NCBI GenBank assembly: GCA_963841845.1
Contig: CAWJEG010000016.1
Location: forward strand, 1 to 64,000
Source: CAVVGZ01 sp963841845
GTDB lineage: Bacteria; Chloroflexota; Anaerolineae; Anaerolineales; Anaerolineaceae
DNA: 64,000 nt
Reading direction: 5' to 3'
Position numbers and translations under genes: made by a program. The notes beneath the pieces were generated by a model. That model was not told the DNA's origin, searched no databases, and saw only the letters and a list, made by a program, of their open reading frames with translations. Below, one piece after another: positions 17,675-26,554 of this stretch. Each line of letters opens with the position of its first letter. Within the stretch, counting starts at the first letter, position 1.

Positions 17675-18844
17675 CTAATGATGCTTCCCTGCCGGGTAAA
17701 GCTGACAGGGATGGAAATTCTTGAACCTTAATAAGTGAATATCATTTTTTAGTGTGCAAACGCAGCGGAGACCAATTACCGGGGTAATCCATTCCAGGAA
17801 GCTGATGCGCGGGTGGGCCAGGTTGGCAGTGGTGGCAAGTGCCGTTTTGGTGATATCGAAAGCATAGGATTTATTCAATTTATCGATTGTATCCCCGGGA
17901 CGATGGTAAGAAGGATTTCCATCCACCCCCTGGCAGCCTCCGGGAAGATTGTTATCGAAGAAATTCTCCATCACGGTCACTGCCGGTATATTTTTACTCC
18001 ACATTGAAGCATGGTCGGAACGGTCGCTTGCCCCGGTGGTAAGGTAATCGAAGGTGAGCGGGATTTTGTTGGCGTAGGTACTGGTCAGAAAGCAGCGCCC
18101 GATGGTATCCGAGGCAGGCAGGGTCCCGACATGCAGTTCCAGGCAGCGGTCCCCGTTTGAATCGAAAGCAAACATGTCCATGTTCAGGACTCCCACAATG
18201 TCGCCGGTGGCGTGGTCTGCCACATAAGCCCGGCTGCCAGCAGCGTTCTGTTCCTCCCCGGTGAAGAAGATGATGCGGATGGTACGCTCAAAGGACTGCC
18301 GGCTGAAAATGCGCACTGCTTCCAGCAGGACGGCAGCGCCGACGGCATTATCGTCTGCCCCCGGAGCGCTTTGCAGGGCATTTCCCTCGCGCACCACGGT
18401 ACTGTCCAGGTGGGCGGAGAGGACGACAACCTCCTCCCTGCGGGTTGTGCCTGGAAGGGTGACAATCAGGTTTTTCCAGGTATAGGTCCTCTCGGCATCT
18501 GTGTAGGGGTATTCGTCAACTTCTATCTGGTCTGAGGGTACCCACTGCCGGACCTGTTCCAGCACATAATCGAAGGCGCGGGCGTCAGGCTGCCCTGTAA
18601 ACATGGCGTAGCTGTAGCGGGTGGCAATGAGGGTTGTTTCACCGCCCACGGAAACAGGTTTGGCACCGGAAAGCTGCTCGACCCATTCCACCCAGCGCTG
18701 CATGCTGGTCTGGCTGAGGATGCGGGCGACGACCGGATTTGTACCACACTCCGCATAGGTTACAGTCTGCAGCGGAAAACTGCAGCTGATAGAAACCAGA
18801 AACACGATAAAAATGATACCCAGAACTCTTTTATTCAATATCAT
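17675..18844 (-). CDS. M28 family zinc peptidase, secreted/lipoprotein
   Basis: An aminopeptidase-type metalloprotease of ~389 residues. ATG 18844 begins MILNKRVLGII, a signal peptide ending in VSISC, which suits a lipoprotein cleavage site; a longer in-frame start at 18886 is possible. M28 zinc ligands are in place: SAHLDS, GADDNAVGAA, the catalytic-base TGEEQNAAGS, the Asp of NMDMFAFDS, and the last His in SYHRPGDTID. It lies inside the ccm cluster between ccmF and ccmH but on the opposite strand and ends 13 nt after ccmF, so it is not co-transcribed with them and interrupts what would otherwise be one operon. Confidence 0.85.
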   Translation of the reverse strand: MILNKRVLGIIFIVFLVSISCSFPLQTVTYAECGTNPVVARILSQTSMQRWVEWVEQLSGAKPVSVGGETTLIATRYSYAMFTGQPDARAFDYVLEQVRQWVPSDQIEVDEYPYTDAERTYTWKNLIVTLPGTTRREEVVVLSAHLDSTVVREGNALQSAPGADDNAVGAAVLLEAVRIFSRQSFERTIRIIFFTGEEQNAAGSRAYVADHATGDIVGVLNMDMFAFDSNGDRCLELHVGTLPASDTIGRCFLTSTYANKIPLTFDYLTTGASDRSDHASMWSKNIPAVTVMENFFDNNLPGGCQGVDGNPSYHRPGDTIDKLNKSYAFDITKTALATTANLAHPRISFLEWITPVIGLRCVCTLKNDIHLLRFKNFHPCQLYPAGKHH

Positions 18845-18974
18845 GCCATGGGCAGGAAGCCCCTCCTGAATTGGAAAAGAAATCAAATCTCAATGGATGT
18901 ATAGCTTATTCAAAAAATGATGGTTTGTCAATTGTAAATAATAGCGGCAGGATGATCAATCTGGAAAATCATTT

Positions 18975-19466
18975 ATGAAAAACAGGAATACTCTACCAAT
19001 TATTTTTATCTCCCTGGTGCTGACGCTGCTCTCCTGGCAAGCTGTGCTGGCGCAGGACCCTACGCCTGTTGTGTCCGATGACCGGGTGAATGCCCTTGCC
19101 AGGGAACTGTACTGCCCGGTTTGTGAAAATATTTCGCTGGATGTATGCCCAACAACTGCCTGTGCGCGGTGGCGTGAATTAATCCGCGAAAAAATGGCTG
19201 CTGGATGGAGTGATGAACAAATTAAACAGTACCTGGTTATCCAATATGGAGACCGGGTTCTGGCAGAACCGCCTCGCCAGGGATTAAACTGGCTGGTGTA
19301 TATTCTGCCTCCGTTGTTCTTCCTTGGAGGGATCTTTGTCCTGGTGGGCGTTTTACGCTCGATGAGAACACCCCGGACAGCAGCTGAAATTCAAAACCCA
19401 CCAGAGCCTGTGGATGATCCATATTTAAGAAAAATGGAAGAAGAACTGAAACGGAAAACTGATTAA
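18975..19466 (+). CDS. ccmH: Cytochrome c maturation protein CcmH
   Basis: A 163-residue membrane-anchored thiol protein that reduces the haem-binding cysteines of apocytochromes. It has a cleavable signal (residues 1-26, ending VLAQD), the CxxC motif in ELYCPVCENIS, the typical three-helix fold (ARWRELIREKMAAGWSDEQI, QYGDRVLAEPP), and a C-terminal membrane helix (WLVYILPPLFFLGGIFVLV). Nine residues after the first CxxC comes a second pair of cysteines in DVCPTTACARW, which is absent from the proteobacterial protein. It is followed 45 nt later by the thioredoxin-like gene. Confidence 0.88.
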   Translation: MKNRNTLPIIFISLVLTLLSWQAVLAQDPTPVVSDDRVNALARELYCPVCENISLDVCPTTACARWRELIREKMAAGWSDEQIKQYLVIQYGDRVLAEPPRQGLNWLVYILPPLFFLGGIFVLVGVLRSMRTPRTAAEIQNPPEPVDDPYLRKMEEELKRKTD

Positions 19467-19511
19467 TAGTCTGGATATTACGAAGATAGAGTCATCAAGG
19501 AGAATGGCAGT

Positions 19512-20081
19512 ATGCAAAATGAAGCAGAGCAAAGTCCTCAAAAAGAAGCCAGGAGATTACCCGCTTCCGTCATTATGGTGGCTTTTGTTGTTTTGCTCGG
19601 ATTCCTGGGTTTGATTGCCTGGGGATTGAACCGTGCCCAGAGCGGCCCAATAACGGTGGGGCAGCAGGTCCCTCCTTTCCAGATGACCACCTTTGATGGA
19701 GAGACAATTTCCACGGCGGACTACTCCGATAAAGTCATCCTGGTAAATTTTTGGGCTTCCTGGTGCAAACCCTGCGAGCAGGAAGCACTGGATATGCAGA
19801 AAGCCTGGGAGTACTACCAGCCGGGGGGTGAAGTGTTGTTTGTTGGCCTGGACTATGTGGATACCGAGCCGGAAGCGTTGGAATTTATCAACCGCTTTGG
19901 CATCACCTACCCCAATGGGCCTGATTTACGCACAGCTGTATCGCAGATGTTCCGAATCCTCGGGGTACCGGAGACCTATGTTATCAACTCCAAGGGGGAA
20001 CTGGTGTACGTAAAGAAAGGCCCCTTCCTTTCTCTTGGTGAAATACAAGGTGTAATTGAGCAAGCCCTGGCTCAAAATTAA
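19512..20081 (+). CDS. resA: Membrane-anchored thioredoxin-like protein (CcmG/ResA type)
   Basis: A 189-residue periplasmic thiol-disulfide reductase. GGAG precedes ATG 19512. Residues ~20-42 are the membrane anchor, followed by a TlpA/ResA fold: VGQQVPPFQMTTFDGETIS, the active site WASWCKPCEQE (Cys pair near residues 87-90), and the cis-Pro region GVPETYVIN. It would keep CcmH or apocytochrome cysteines reduced, drawing electrons from a membrane thiol donor not found in this window. Confidence 0.88.
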   Translation: MQNEAEQSPQKEARRLPASVIMVAFVVLLGFLGLIAWGLNRAQSGPITVGQQVPPFQMTTFDGETISTADYSDKVILVNFWASWCKPCEQEALDMQKAWEYYQPGGEVLFVGLDYVDTEPEALEFINRFGITYPNGPDLRTAVSQMFRILGVPETYVINSKGELVYVKKGPFLSLGEIQGVIEQALAQN

Positions 20082-20101
20082 TATCAGAGACGGAGTAATG
20101 T

Positions 20102-20635
20102 ATGGATATTGGTTCAATAATGCTGATTGCATCGCTTGGAGTTCTTGTCTGCATCCTTCTTAGCCGGCCATTTTTCCTTCAGCCCGCAGGTGCATCAAAC
20201 GTCACTATCCGCAAAGCTATCGAATCAGATGAGCACCAGCGTTCCTACCTCCTGGCTGAGAAGGAAAGGATCATCACCGCTATCGGCGAGCTGGATTTTG
20301 ATAACCACCTTGGAAAAATTCCACCAGAGGATTACCCGGCCCAACGCATGGAGCTGCTGCAAATGGGCGCCGAAGTTCTGCGAAAGCTGGATGCCCTGGA
20401 TGGTAAGAGTCCCAATGAGGGCGATGGCTATGGGATTGAGCAGATGATTAATGAGGGAAGAAAGGATCTTAAAGGGGTTGATTCCTTATCTCCGGAAGAA
20501 AATGATGAGCTCGAAGATATGATTGCTGTCCACCGCAACTCCCATAAAGAAAAAGCAGCCGGTTTTTGTCCCGGGTGCGGCAAACCCATCCACAAGTCAG
20601 ACAAATTCTGCCCGCGCTGCGGCACAGCAATTTAG
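20102..20635 (+). CDS. CcmI-like membrane protein with C-terminal zinc ribbon
   Basis: A 177-residue protein with one N-terminal membrane helix (MLIASLGVLVCILLSRP), a charged helical middle (YLLAEKERIITAIGELDFDN, reminiscent of the start of CcmI) and a C-terminal zinc ribbon with two CxxC pairs (FCPGCGKPI and FCPRCGTAI). CcmI chaperones apocytochromes to the haem lyase through a periplasmic repeat domain; that domain is missing and the ribbon is predicted on the cytoplasmic or periplasmic side depending on topology. Its place between resA and the cytochrome gene suggests a maturation role, which is an inference. Confidence 0.65.
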   Translation: MDIGSIMLIASLGVLVCILLSRPFFLQPAGASNVTIRKAIESDEHQRSYLLAEKERIITAIGELDFDNHLGKIPPEDYPAQRMELLQMGAEVLRKLDALDGKSPNEGDGYGIEQMINEGRKDLKGVDSLSPEENDELEDMIAVHRNSHKEKAAGFCPGCGKPIHKSDKFCPRCGTAI

Positions 20636-20697
20636 CAAACGGTGAATTATGATTATTTATCAGGATATAAAGATCTCTTCCCAGGATTATTTTCATT

Positions 20698-22654
20698 ATG
20701 GCAAGTAAATTATATGGACTCTGGATACCGGTTGGTGCACTTTTGCTTGTGGCAGGATTCAGCTCTGCCTGTTCGCTTTCATTCGCAGCGGATGTAACAC
20801 CTCCGCCGGCGCTGCTGACCCCTGCACCCAGGGTGAGCCCGGAGAGCACATCAACAAGATCTTTCCCGATCGTACTGCCCAATCCTCAAAATGGGCAAAA
20901 TATTTACCTGGATAGATGCGCGGCATGCCATGGAATGGACGGAATGGGTGATGGGGCACAATCCGGCCAATTATCCAATCCGGCTGCTGCGTTGGGTAAT
21001 TTTGAAATTTCCCGCCAGGCAAAGCCTGTCGAATGGTTTGAAATTGTAACCGAAGGGAACCTTGAAAGTTCTATGCCGGGTTTTGAATCGGTTTTAAGTG
21101 ACCGTCAGCGCTGGGATGTGGTGGCGTTTCTTTACACACTCAGTTATAGCCAGGAACGCCAGGTAGAAGGCGCGGCAATTTACAGTGCGGAATGCCAGGT
21201 ATGCCACGGGCTTGGCGGCGGTGACGGCAAGCAGGCAGCCGAATTGGGATTAAACCAGCCTGACTGGCTTAATCCGTCCCGCCTGGTTGGTTTTTCGGCA
21301 GATGAATTGATGGCTGTCATCGCCCATGGCAGCGAATCAGGAATGCCTGCATTTGCAGATAAGCTGACTCCAGAACAAATCCAATCTGTGACCGGAACTA
21401 TCCAAACACTGGGATTCACCAACCAGGATTCACAAGAAATAGCCATTGCAACTCCACGGGAGACTGCAGAAAACCCCCAGGCAGGCAATCAAACCGGGCT
21501 GCCCAACCCAACCGCCACGCCGGCTGACCAGGAAGCGGAGGAATACCGCTTTATCATCCAGGGGAGCGTAACAAACGGTTCCGGGGGGGTACAGCCGGAC
21601 AGCGGCGTGGTCACCCTGCAGGGCTTTGACGGAATGGAAAGCGTCATTTCACATGACAACCGAACTGCAGAGCGATGGAAGCTACCGCTTTGAAGATGTA
21701 CAGCTCCCTGCCAACCTGATTGTGCTGACAACAATAGAACATGAAGGACTGAACTATTTCTCCGAATTTTTACCGCTCAGCGGCTATATGGAAGGGGATA
21801 CAGTTAACCTGCCAATCAAAGTATATGACAGCACTCAGGACACAAGCGGGCTGACGGCAGAGCGGTTGCATATCTTTCTTAATTTTCCACAACCGGACCT
21901 TATGCAAGTTGTGCAATTATTCATTATCTCCAACACGGGCAGCCGTGTCGTGGCACCGGCGTCTCCGGGTACAGCGGTACTCCAATTTGTGCTGCCAGAA
22001 GAAGCCCAAAACCTTCAGTTTGAAGAGGGTACACTGGGTGAACGATATGTGGAAACAGATAATGGATTTGGGGATACCACCGCAATCCTGCCTGGTGAAA
22101 GACCCCACCAGATTATATTTGCTTATGAAATCCCATATGACCGAAAGAAAACCCTCAACCTGCAAGTCCCGCTGGATGTAGAGGCGGCTCTGGTAGCTCT
22201 GCCGGCAGGCCAGGTGAAACTGCAGAGTTCACAGCTCACTGATTCCGGTGAGAGAAATATTGACGGAACCCTGGTACAAATGTACACGGGCAGGAACATG
22301 GCGAAAGACAGCCAACTGGAAATTACCCTATCTGGAAAACTGGCAGGAGAGGGCACCGCAAAAACCGGAAATATGTCCAACCTGGCAATAGGGCTGGGAG
22401 CCCTCGGGCTGTCCCTGATCCTGGCTGGGGTCTGGTATGCTCGAGCCCGTTCAAGTGAAAAACCAGAGGAAGAGATCGAAGATGCGGACGCAGATGAAGA
22501 ATCACCGGATACCATCGAAGCGCTTCTGGATGAAATTGTGGCGCTGGATGATATTTACAAAGCCGGGGAACTCTCCGAAGATGCCTATGTCGAGCGCAGG
22601 GCAACCTTAAAGAAACGTCTCAAAGACCTGCGCGAATCAGGGGAAGGCGGATAA
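20698..22654 (+). CDS. Dihaem cytochrome c fused to a membrane-anchored C-terminal module (one frameshift)
   Basis: The first frame has an N-terminal signal (residues ~8-28, with Cys25 as a possible lipid site), and two haem c sites: CAACH (Cys74, Cys77, His78) and CQVCH (Cys166, Cys169, His170), each within a class I cytochrome-like fold with a distal Met candidate in SMPGF and GMPAF. A linker rich in Pro and Thr follows, then a beta-sandwich resembling carboxypeptidase regulatory domains. The frame breaks near 21645 (MESV / HMTTELQSDGSYRFEDV) and resumes to a membrane helix (LGALGLSLILAGVWYA) and an acidic coiled tail ending YVERRATLKKRLKDLRESG. The reconstructed length is ~650 residues. 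It lies inside the ccm operon and may be an electron carrier or a maturation-associated cytochrome. Confidence 0.75.
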
Positions 22655-22707
22655 CAGGTTTGCAAATGGTCCAATCCGCTCCCACAGGTACCAGGGTCCA
22701 GGAGAAT

Positions 22708-23415
22708 ATGATCGAAGTGCAGCATCTGGTCAAGCGTTTCGGGTATAAGACCGTGCTGCATGACCTGTTTTTCCAGGCAGCCCGGGGTGAATTTGTAGCG
22801 ATTCTTGGTCCCAATGGCGCCGGGAAAACCACTTTCCTGCGCATTCTTGCCTCACTTTCACGGCCTAATCTGGGAAAGGTGCAGCTTTCCGGGCTTGATT
22901 TACCGGACCAGGCGGCCGAAGTGCGGCGGCGGTTAGGGGTGGTCAGCCACATGCCGTTACTCTATGGCGATTTGAATGCAGAAGAAAATCTGCGTTTTTA
23001 CGGGCGCCTTTACGGGCTCAACAGCCTGGATAAGAGGATAACAGAAGTCCTGGATATGGTAGGATTGGCTGCCCGCCGTAAAGACCTGGTACGGACCTTC
23101 TCACGGGGCATGCAGCAGCGATTATCCATCGGCAGGGCGGTACTGCACGATCCCGATGTACTGCTGTTTGATGAACCCCATACCGGGCTGGACCAGGATG
23201 CCTGTGAGATGCTTGACAGCCTGCTGAGGCAGGTGGCGGACCGCGGGCATACCATCGTCATGGCATCCCACGACCTGGCGCGTGTTTCGGACCTGGCGTC
23301 GCGCTTTGATGTCCTTTCGCGGGGAAAAATCCAGGCTTCCATCCAACACAAGGATCTCACCCAGGATGGGCTGCTGGCATTTTATCGGAAAGCCCTGGCA
23401 GGCAAAAGTGGCTGA
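22708..23415 (+). CDS. ccmA: Haem exporter ATP-binding protein CcmA
   Basis: ABC ATPase that powers release of holo-CcmE from CcmC. The start at 22708 (MIEVQHLVKRFG) fits the family; AGGAG lies close upstream, and an in-frame ATG at 22660 is an alternative. Walker A GPNGAGKTT, signature FSRGMQQRLSIGRA, Walker B VLLFDEPHTGLD and the switch His in ASHDLA are all intact. Length ~235 residues is normal. It overlaps ccmB by 8 nt. Confidence 0.9.
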   Translation: MIEVQHLVKRFGYKTVLHDLFFQAARGEFVAILGPNGAGKTTFLRILASLSRPNLGKVQLSGLDLPDQAAEVRRRLGVVSHMPLLYGDLNAEENLRFYGRLYGLNSLDKRITEVLDMVGLAARRKDLVRTFSRGMQQRLSIGRAVLHDPDVLLFDEPHTGLDQDACEMLDSLLRQVADRGHTIVMASHDLARVSDLASRFDVLSRGKIQASIQHKDLTQDGLLAFYRKALAGKSG

Positions 23416-24091
23416 GTTCAAATCCCTGGTCAAGGCAATCCAGGCGGTGGTCTGGAAAGACCTGGCAGCAGAATGGCGCAGCCGGGAAATGATTTCATCC
23501 ATGCTGGTTTTTGCCCTGCTGGTGATCATCATTTTTAACTTTGCACTGGAGTTGAGTGCGACCACCCGTGAGAACGTGACGGCGGGGATACTGTGGGTGA
23601 CTTTCACCTTTGCGGGGACATTGGGATTGAACCGCTCGATGGCTGTTGAAAAAGACCGCGGCTGCCTGGACGGGCTGCTGCTGGCACCGGTGGACCGCAG
23701 TGCGATTTATTTCGGTAAGATGATATCCAATTTCTTATTTATCCTGCTGGTTGCTGCCATCGTTCTGCCGGTTTACAGCATCCTCTACAATATCAACCTT
23801 ATCCGTCCCGATTTGATCCTGGTTATCCTGCTGGGTGCCTTTGGCTATGTGTCTATCGGGACACTGCTGGCGAGCATGGCAGTTCAGGCACGGACACGCG
23901 ATATTCTGCTGCCGGTGCTGCTTTTCCCGGTAGTCATTCCGCTGGTCATTGCCGCCGTTAAGGCGAGCGCTGGATACCTGCAGGGATTCGAGCCAGCAGA
24001 GATACAACCCTGGATCAACATCATCCTGGTATTTGATGTCATTTATACTGCGATTGCCTTGATGGTGTTTGATTTCATTGTTGAAGAATAA
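23408..24091 (+). CDS. ccmB: Haem exporter membrane subunit CcmB
   Basis: Six-helix membrane partner of CcmA. GTG 23408 (VAEFKSLVKAIQAVVWKDL) is preferred because it overlaps the ccmA stop and aligns with the family start; the open frame runs further upstream only inside ccmA. Typical features are the N-terminal KDLAAEWRSREMISSM, ITGILWVTF-like helix 2, and the conserved loop EKDRGCLDGLLLAPVDRSAIYFGK split over two lines of the protein, followed by four more helices. About 227 residues. Confidence 0.88.
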   Translation: MAEFKSLVKAIQAVVWKDLAAEWRSREMISSMLVFALLVIIIFNFALELSATTRENVTAGILWVTFTFAGTLGLNRSMAVEKDRGCLDGLLLAPVDRSAIYFGKMISNFLFILLVAAIVLPVYSILYNINLIRPDLILVILLGAFGYVSIGTLLASMAVQARTRDILLPVLLFPVVIPLVIAAVKASAGYLQGFEPAEIQPWINIILVFDVIYTAIALMVFDFIVEE

Positions 24092-24125
24092 CTCTTTAAA
24101 GTTAGATGAAGGAGCGGAGTAATTA

Positions 24126-24824
24126 ATGGAGAAAAAACCTGTCCTCTTAACCGTTTTGGATAGCCTGACCATAATCATTTTTCTGGTGGCAACCGGGATG
24201 GTTTTTCTATATGCACCGATGGAAGCCGTGATGGGATGGGTGCAAAGGGTGTTTTATTTTCACGTGGCCGCCGGTTGGGTGGGAATGCTTGGCTTCTTTG
24301 TAGCTGCCGTGGCAGGAATTGCCTACCTGCGAAGCAAGGATCTAAAGTGGGACGGCGCCGGGATTGCCGGGGTAGAGATTGGCCTGGTGTTTATGCTGAT
24401 TTGCATTATTACCGGGGCGATCTGGGCACGTCCAATTTGGAACACATGGTGGACCTGGGACCCGCGCCTGACCACAGCGACGATCATGGAACTTGTCTAT
24501 GCTGCCTACCTGATGCTGCGTTCCGGAATCGATGACCCGGAAAAACGCGCCCGCTTTGGGGCGATCTATGCCATCATTGGATTTGTCAGCGTTCCGCTGA
24601 CGTTTATCTCAATCCGGCTTTTCCGGACCATCCATCCAGTGATCATCGGCTCCAGTGATCCATCGGCGCTGGGCGCCTTTGACATGTCTGCCAGGATGAG
24701 CCAGACATTCTTTTTCAGCCTGTTTGCCTTTTCCGTCCTTTTTGCAGATTTGCTCTGGCACCGCATCCGTTTGAGCAAACTGGAAGAACAGGTTGACCAT
24801 CTAAAAATGGAACTTTACCAGTAG
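24126..24824 (+). CDS. ccmC: Haem handling membrane protein CcmC
   Basis: A 232-residue protein with six membrane helices that loads haem onto CcmE. It shows the WWD motif (NTWWTWDPRLTTATIMELVY) and two periplasmic His ligands (RVFYFHVAAGW and FRTIHPVI). ATG 24126 follows GAAGGAGCGG. The C-terminus is a short coiled helix (KLEEQVDHLKMELY). Confidence 0.9.
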   Translation: MEKKPVLLTVLDSLTIIIFLVATGMVFLYAPMEAVMGWVQRVFYFHVAAGWVGMLGFFVAAVAGIAYLRSKDLKWDGAGIAGVEIGLVFMLICIITGAIWARPIWNTWWTWDPRLTTATIMELVYAAYLMLRSGIDDPEKRARFGAIYAIIGFVSVPLTFISIRLFRTIHPVIIGSSDPSALGAFDMSARMSQTFFFSLFAFSVLFADLLWHRIRLSKLEEQVDHLKMELYQ

Positions 24825-24861
24825 CATACGGAGATTTTCTTTCCCTTGAGGAGTGAATGAC

Positions 24862-25029
24862 ATGCAAGGACCTGCAGATACATATTCTTACATGATTGCC
24901 GGTTATGTGGTGATTTTTGGGGTTATACTGGCTTACCTGGCCAGCCTGGTTGTACGCTGGCGATCCTTACAGCGCGAGAAAAGCATGCTGGAAGAGATTG
25001 ACGACAAGCAGCCGGATGCCAGCGCATAA
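24862..25029 (+). CDS. ccmD: CcmD-like small membrane protein
   Basis: A 55-residue protein with ATG 24862 behind GAGGAGTG. One membrane helix (MIAGYVVIFGVILAYLASLV) is followed by a basic turn RWRSLQREK and an acidic tail. Size, topology, and position right after ccmC match CcmD, the small subunit that helps release holo-CcmE from the CcmABC complex. It ends the ccm cluster. Confidence 0.75.
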   Translation: MQGPADTYSYMIAGYVVIFGVILAYLASLVVRWRSLQREKSMLEEIDDKQPDASA

Positions 25030-25231
25030 GAAATTGACCAATTTCACAGACTATTCTTGCCCCATACTTTTTCAGTTAAGTATTGAGATCAAGATTTTTG
25101 CGGGAATCAGGATGAAGGCAAAGGCATAATAAACGGGTCCGGCCGCAACGAATGTGCAGGATAATCGTGAATCTTAACTTTATTCGGTATATTTATAATT
25201 AAATGGTACCACTCACAAAAGGAGGTTCAGT

Positions 25232-25804
25232 ATGGCTCACTTGATCTACTCGGCGATTTCGTCACTCGACGGCTATATCGAGGACATGGAGGGCAAGTTT
25301 GACTGGGCAGCGCCAGACGAGGAAGTGCATCGTTTTATCAACGACCTCGAGCGGACAGCCGGCACGTATCTATTAGGACGTCGTATGTATGAAACCATGA
25401 TGGTTTGGGAGACCGATCCCAACTTAGCCGCTGATTCTCCACTTACCCGCGACTATGCAGAGATGTGGCAAGCAGCCAACAAAATTGTGTACTCCAGGAC
25501 ATTGGGTACGGTATCCACCCGCAAAACACAGCTTGAGCGAACCCTCGATCTGGAATCAATTCGACAATTGAAAGAGGCAGTCGAACAGGATATCCTGATT
25601 GGTGGTCCTGAGCTTGCTGCCCATGCCTTTCGAGCAGGGTTGGTCGATGAGTGTCAATTGTTCCTCACACCAATCATTGTGGGAGGCGGCAAACAATCCC
25701 TCCCTGACAACGTTCGAATAGAGCTCGAGCTGTTGGAGGAACGCCGCTTTGGCAATGGTATGGTTTTCCTCCGTTATCGAACAAGGCAGGGAAGAGCCAC
25801 GTAA
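25232..25804 (+). CDS. Dihydrofolate reductase-fold protein (RibD C-terminal type)
   Basis: A 190-residue soluble protein behind a strong AAAAGGAGG site. It follows the YwjB/YyaP-like branch: ISSLDGYIEDMEGKFDWA, TYLLGRRMYETM, IVYSRTLG, DILIGGPELAAHAFRAGLVDE and LFLTPIIVGGG. Relatives bind NADPH and reduce unidentified pterin- or flavin-related substrates. It is monocistronic. The reaction is not defined. Confidence 0.85.
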   Translation: MAHLIYSAISSLDGYIEDMEGKFDWAAPDEEVHRFINDLERTAGTYLLGRRMYETMMVWETDPNLAADSPLTRDYAEMWQAANKIVYSRTLGTVSTRKTQLERTLDLESIRQLKEAVEQDILIGGPELAAHAFRAGLVDECQLFLTPIIVGGGKQSLPDNVRIELELLEERRFGNGMVFLRYRTRQGRAT

Positions 25805-25837
25805 CACAGCGCGCAGTGGGTGGGTGGGCTACTGGAC

Positions 25838-25963
25838 TTACGCCTGTTCCAGGAGGAGCAGATTGCCATCCGGGTCCATAAAGCTAAACCATTTTACGCC
25901 TGACCACGTGCCGTGCAGATCGTCTCCGATTTCGCCTACTAGTAACTTGCTTTTTGAAATCAT
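25838..25963 (-). pseudogene. Fragment of a VOC (glyoxalase/bleomycin-resistance) family protein
   Basis: A 41-residue minus-strand frame (from ATG 25963) ends with DDLHGTWSGVKWFSFMDPDG and NLLLLEQA, the last two strands of the VOC fold including the Asp-Pro-Asp-Gly turn. The first two thirds of the domain are missing, so it is a leftover. Confidence 0.5.
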
Positions 25964-26323
25964 GTTCACATGACTCTCTTGTAGCTACGGTACTTTGATC
26001 ATCCCTCTGGCCACATTAGAGATGAATTGTTTTAAAACTAACAGAGAAACTTCGTACTTTTTTCTATTATAAGTAACAACAACTCTATTTCCTCTAGTTG
26101 AGTATAGGTATTATTATTTCCAATATAATAAGAATATTTTGTAAATCAAGGAAATTAATTTTATTGCGTATCTGTTGGTAGAAGATATGAATAGACAATG
26201 ACTATTCCGAGGGCATCTCTTAAGAATAAATATAAAACGATCATTGGTCCCTGGAGATTTAATACGTTCGTATACTATGGGCTGACCTGTGCACATTGCC
26301 AGGCATGTGTCGTTTTTTCGCTG
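25964..26323. other. AT-rich spacer, no recognisable gene
   Basis: Low-GC stretch between the VOC fragment and the nucleotidyltransferase module. No supported coding sequence, hairpin-terminator or repeat was seen. Confidence 0.45.
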
Positions 26324-26332
26324 TGATACAAT
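26324..26332 (+). promoter_or_regulatory. Extended -10 promoter of the nucleotidyltransferase module
   Basis: TGATACAAT is an extended -10 element (TG-N-TACAAT, hexamer at 26327-26332) whose predicted start of transcription falls on the ATG at 26339. There is no ribosome site before that ATG, so the first gene is probably translated from a leaderless message. Confidence 0.45.
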
Positions 26333-26338
26333 CTAATC

Positions 26339-26554
26339 ATGAATAAAAATATCGCCCAGGTTGTGAAAATATCCGGTTTGCATGAACAAGGCAATGATTT
26401 TGCATTCTGGCAGTCAATGTCCTATCAAGAACGCATTGCTGCACTGGAAGAAATTCGAAGAGATTACCATTTGTGGGCGCAGTCCATTCGGAAAGATTCT
26501 GGCAATGTTCAATCAGGATTTCAAAGAGTTTATTGCATTATTAAACAGGAATAA
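26339..26554 (+). CDS. Small partner protein of the nucleotidyltransferase module
   Basis: A 71-residue protein with a helical, charged middle (DFAFWQSMSYQERIAALEEI then RRDYHLWAQS) and a terminus FQRVYCIIKQE. Small proteins of this layout (a DFxYWxxxxxEERLxxLExIR block ending in RFQRVY) commonly precede nucleotidyltransferase genes in other genomes. It overlaps the next gene by 50 nt in another frame, so the two are translated together. The module resembles a toxin-antitoxin pair; that role is inferred. Confidence 0.6.
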   Translation: MNKNIAQVVKISGLHEQGNDFAFWQSMSYQERIAALEEIRRDYHLWAQSIRKDSGNVQSGFQRVYCIIKQE

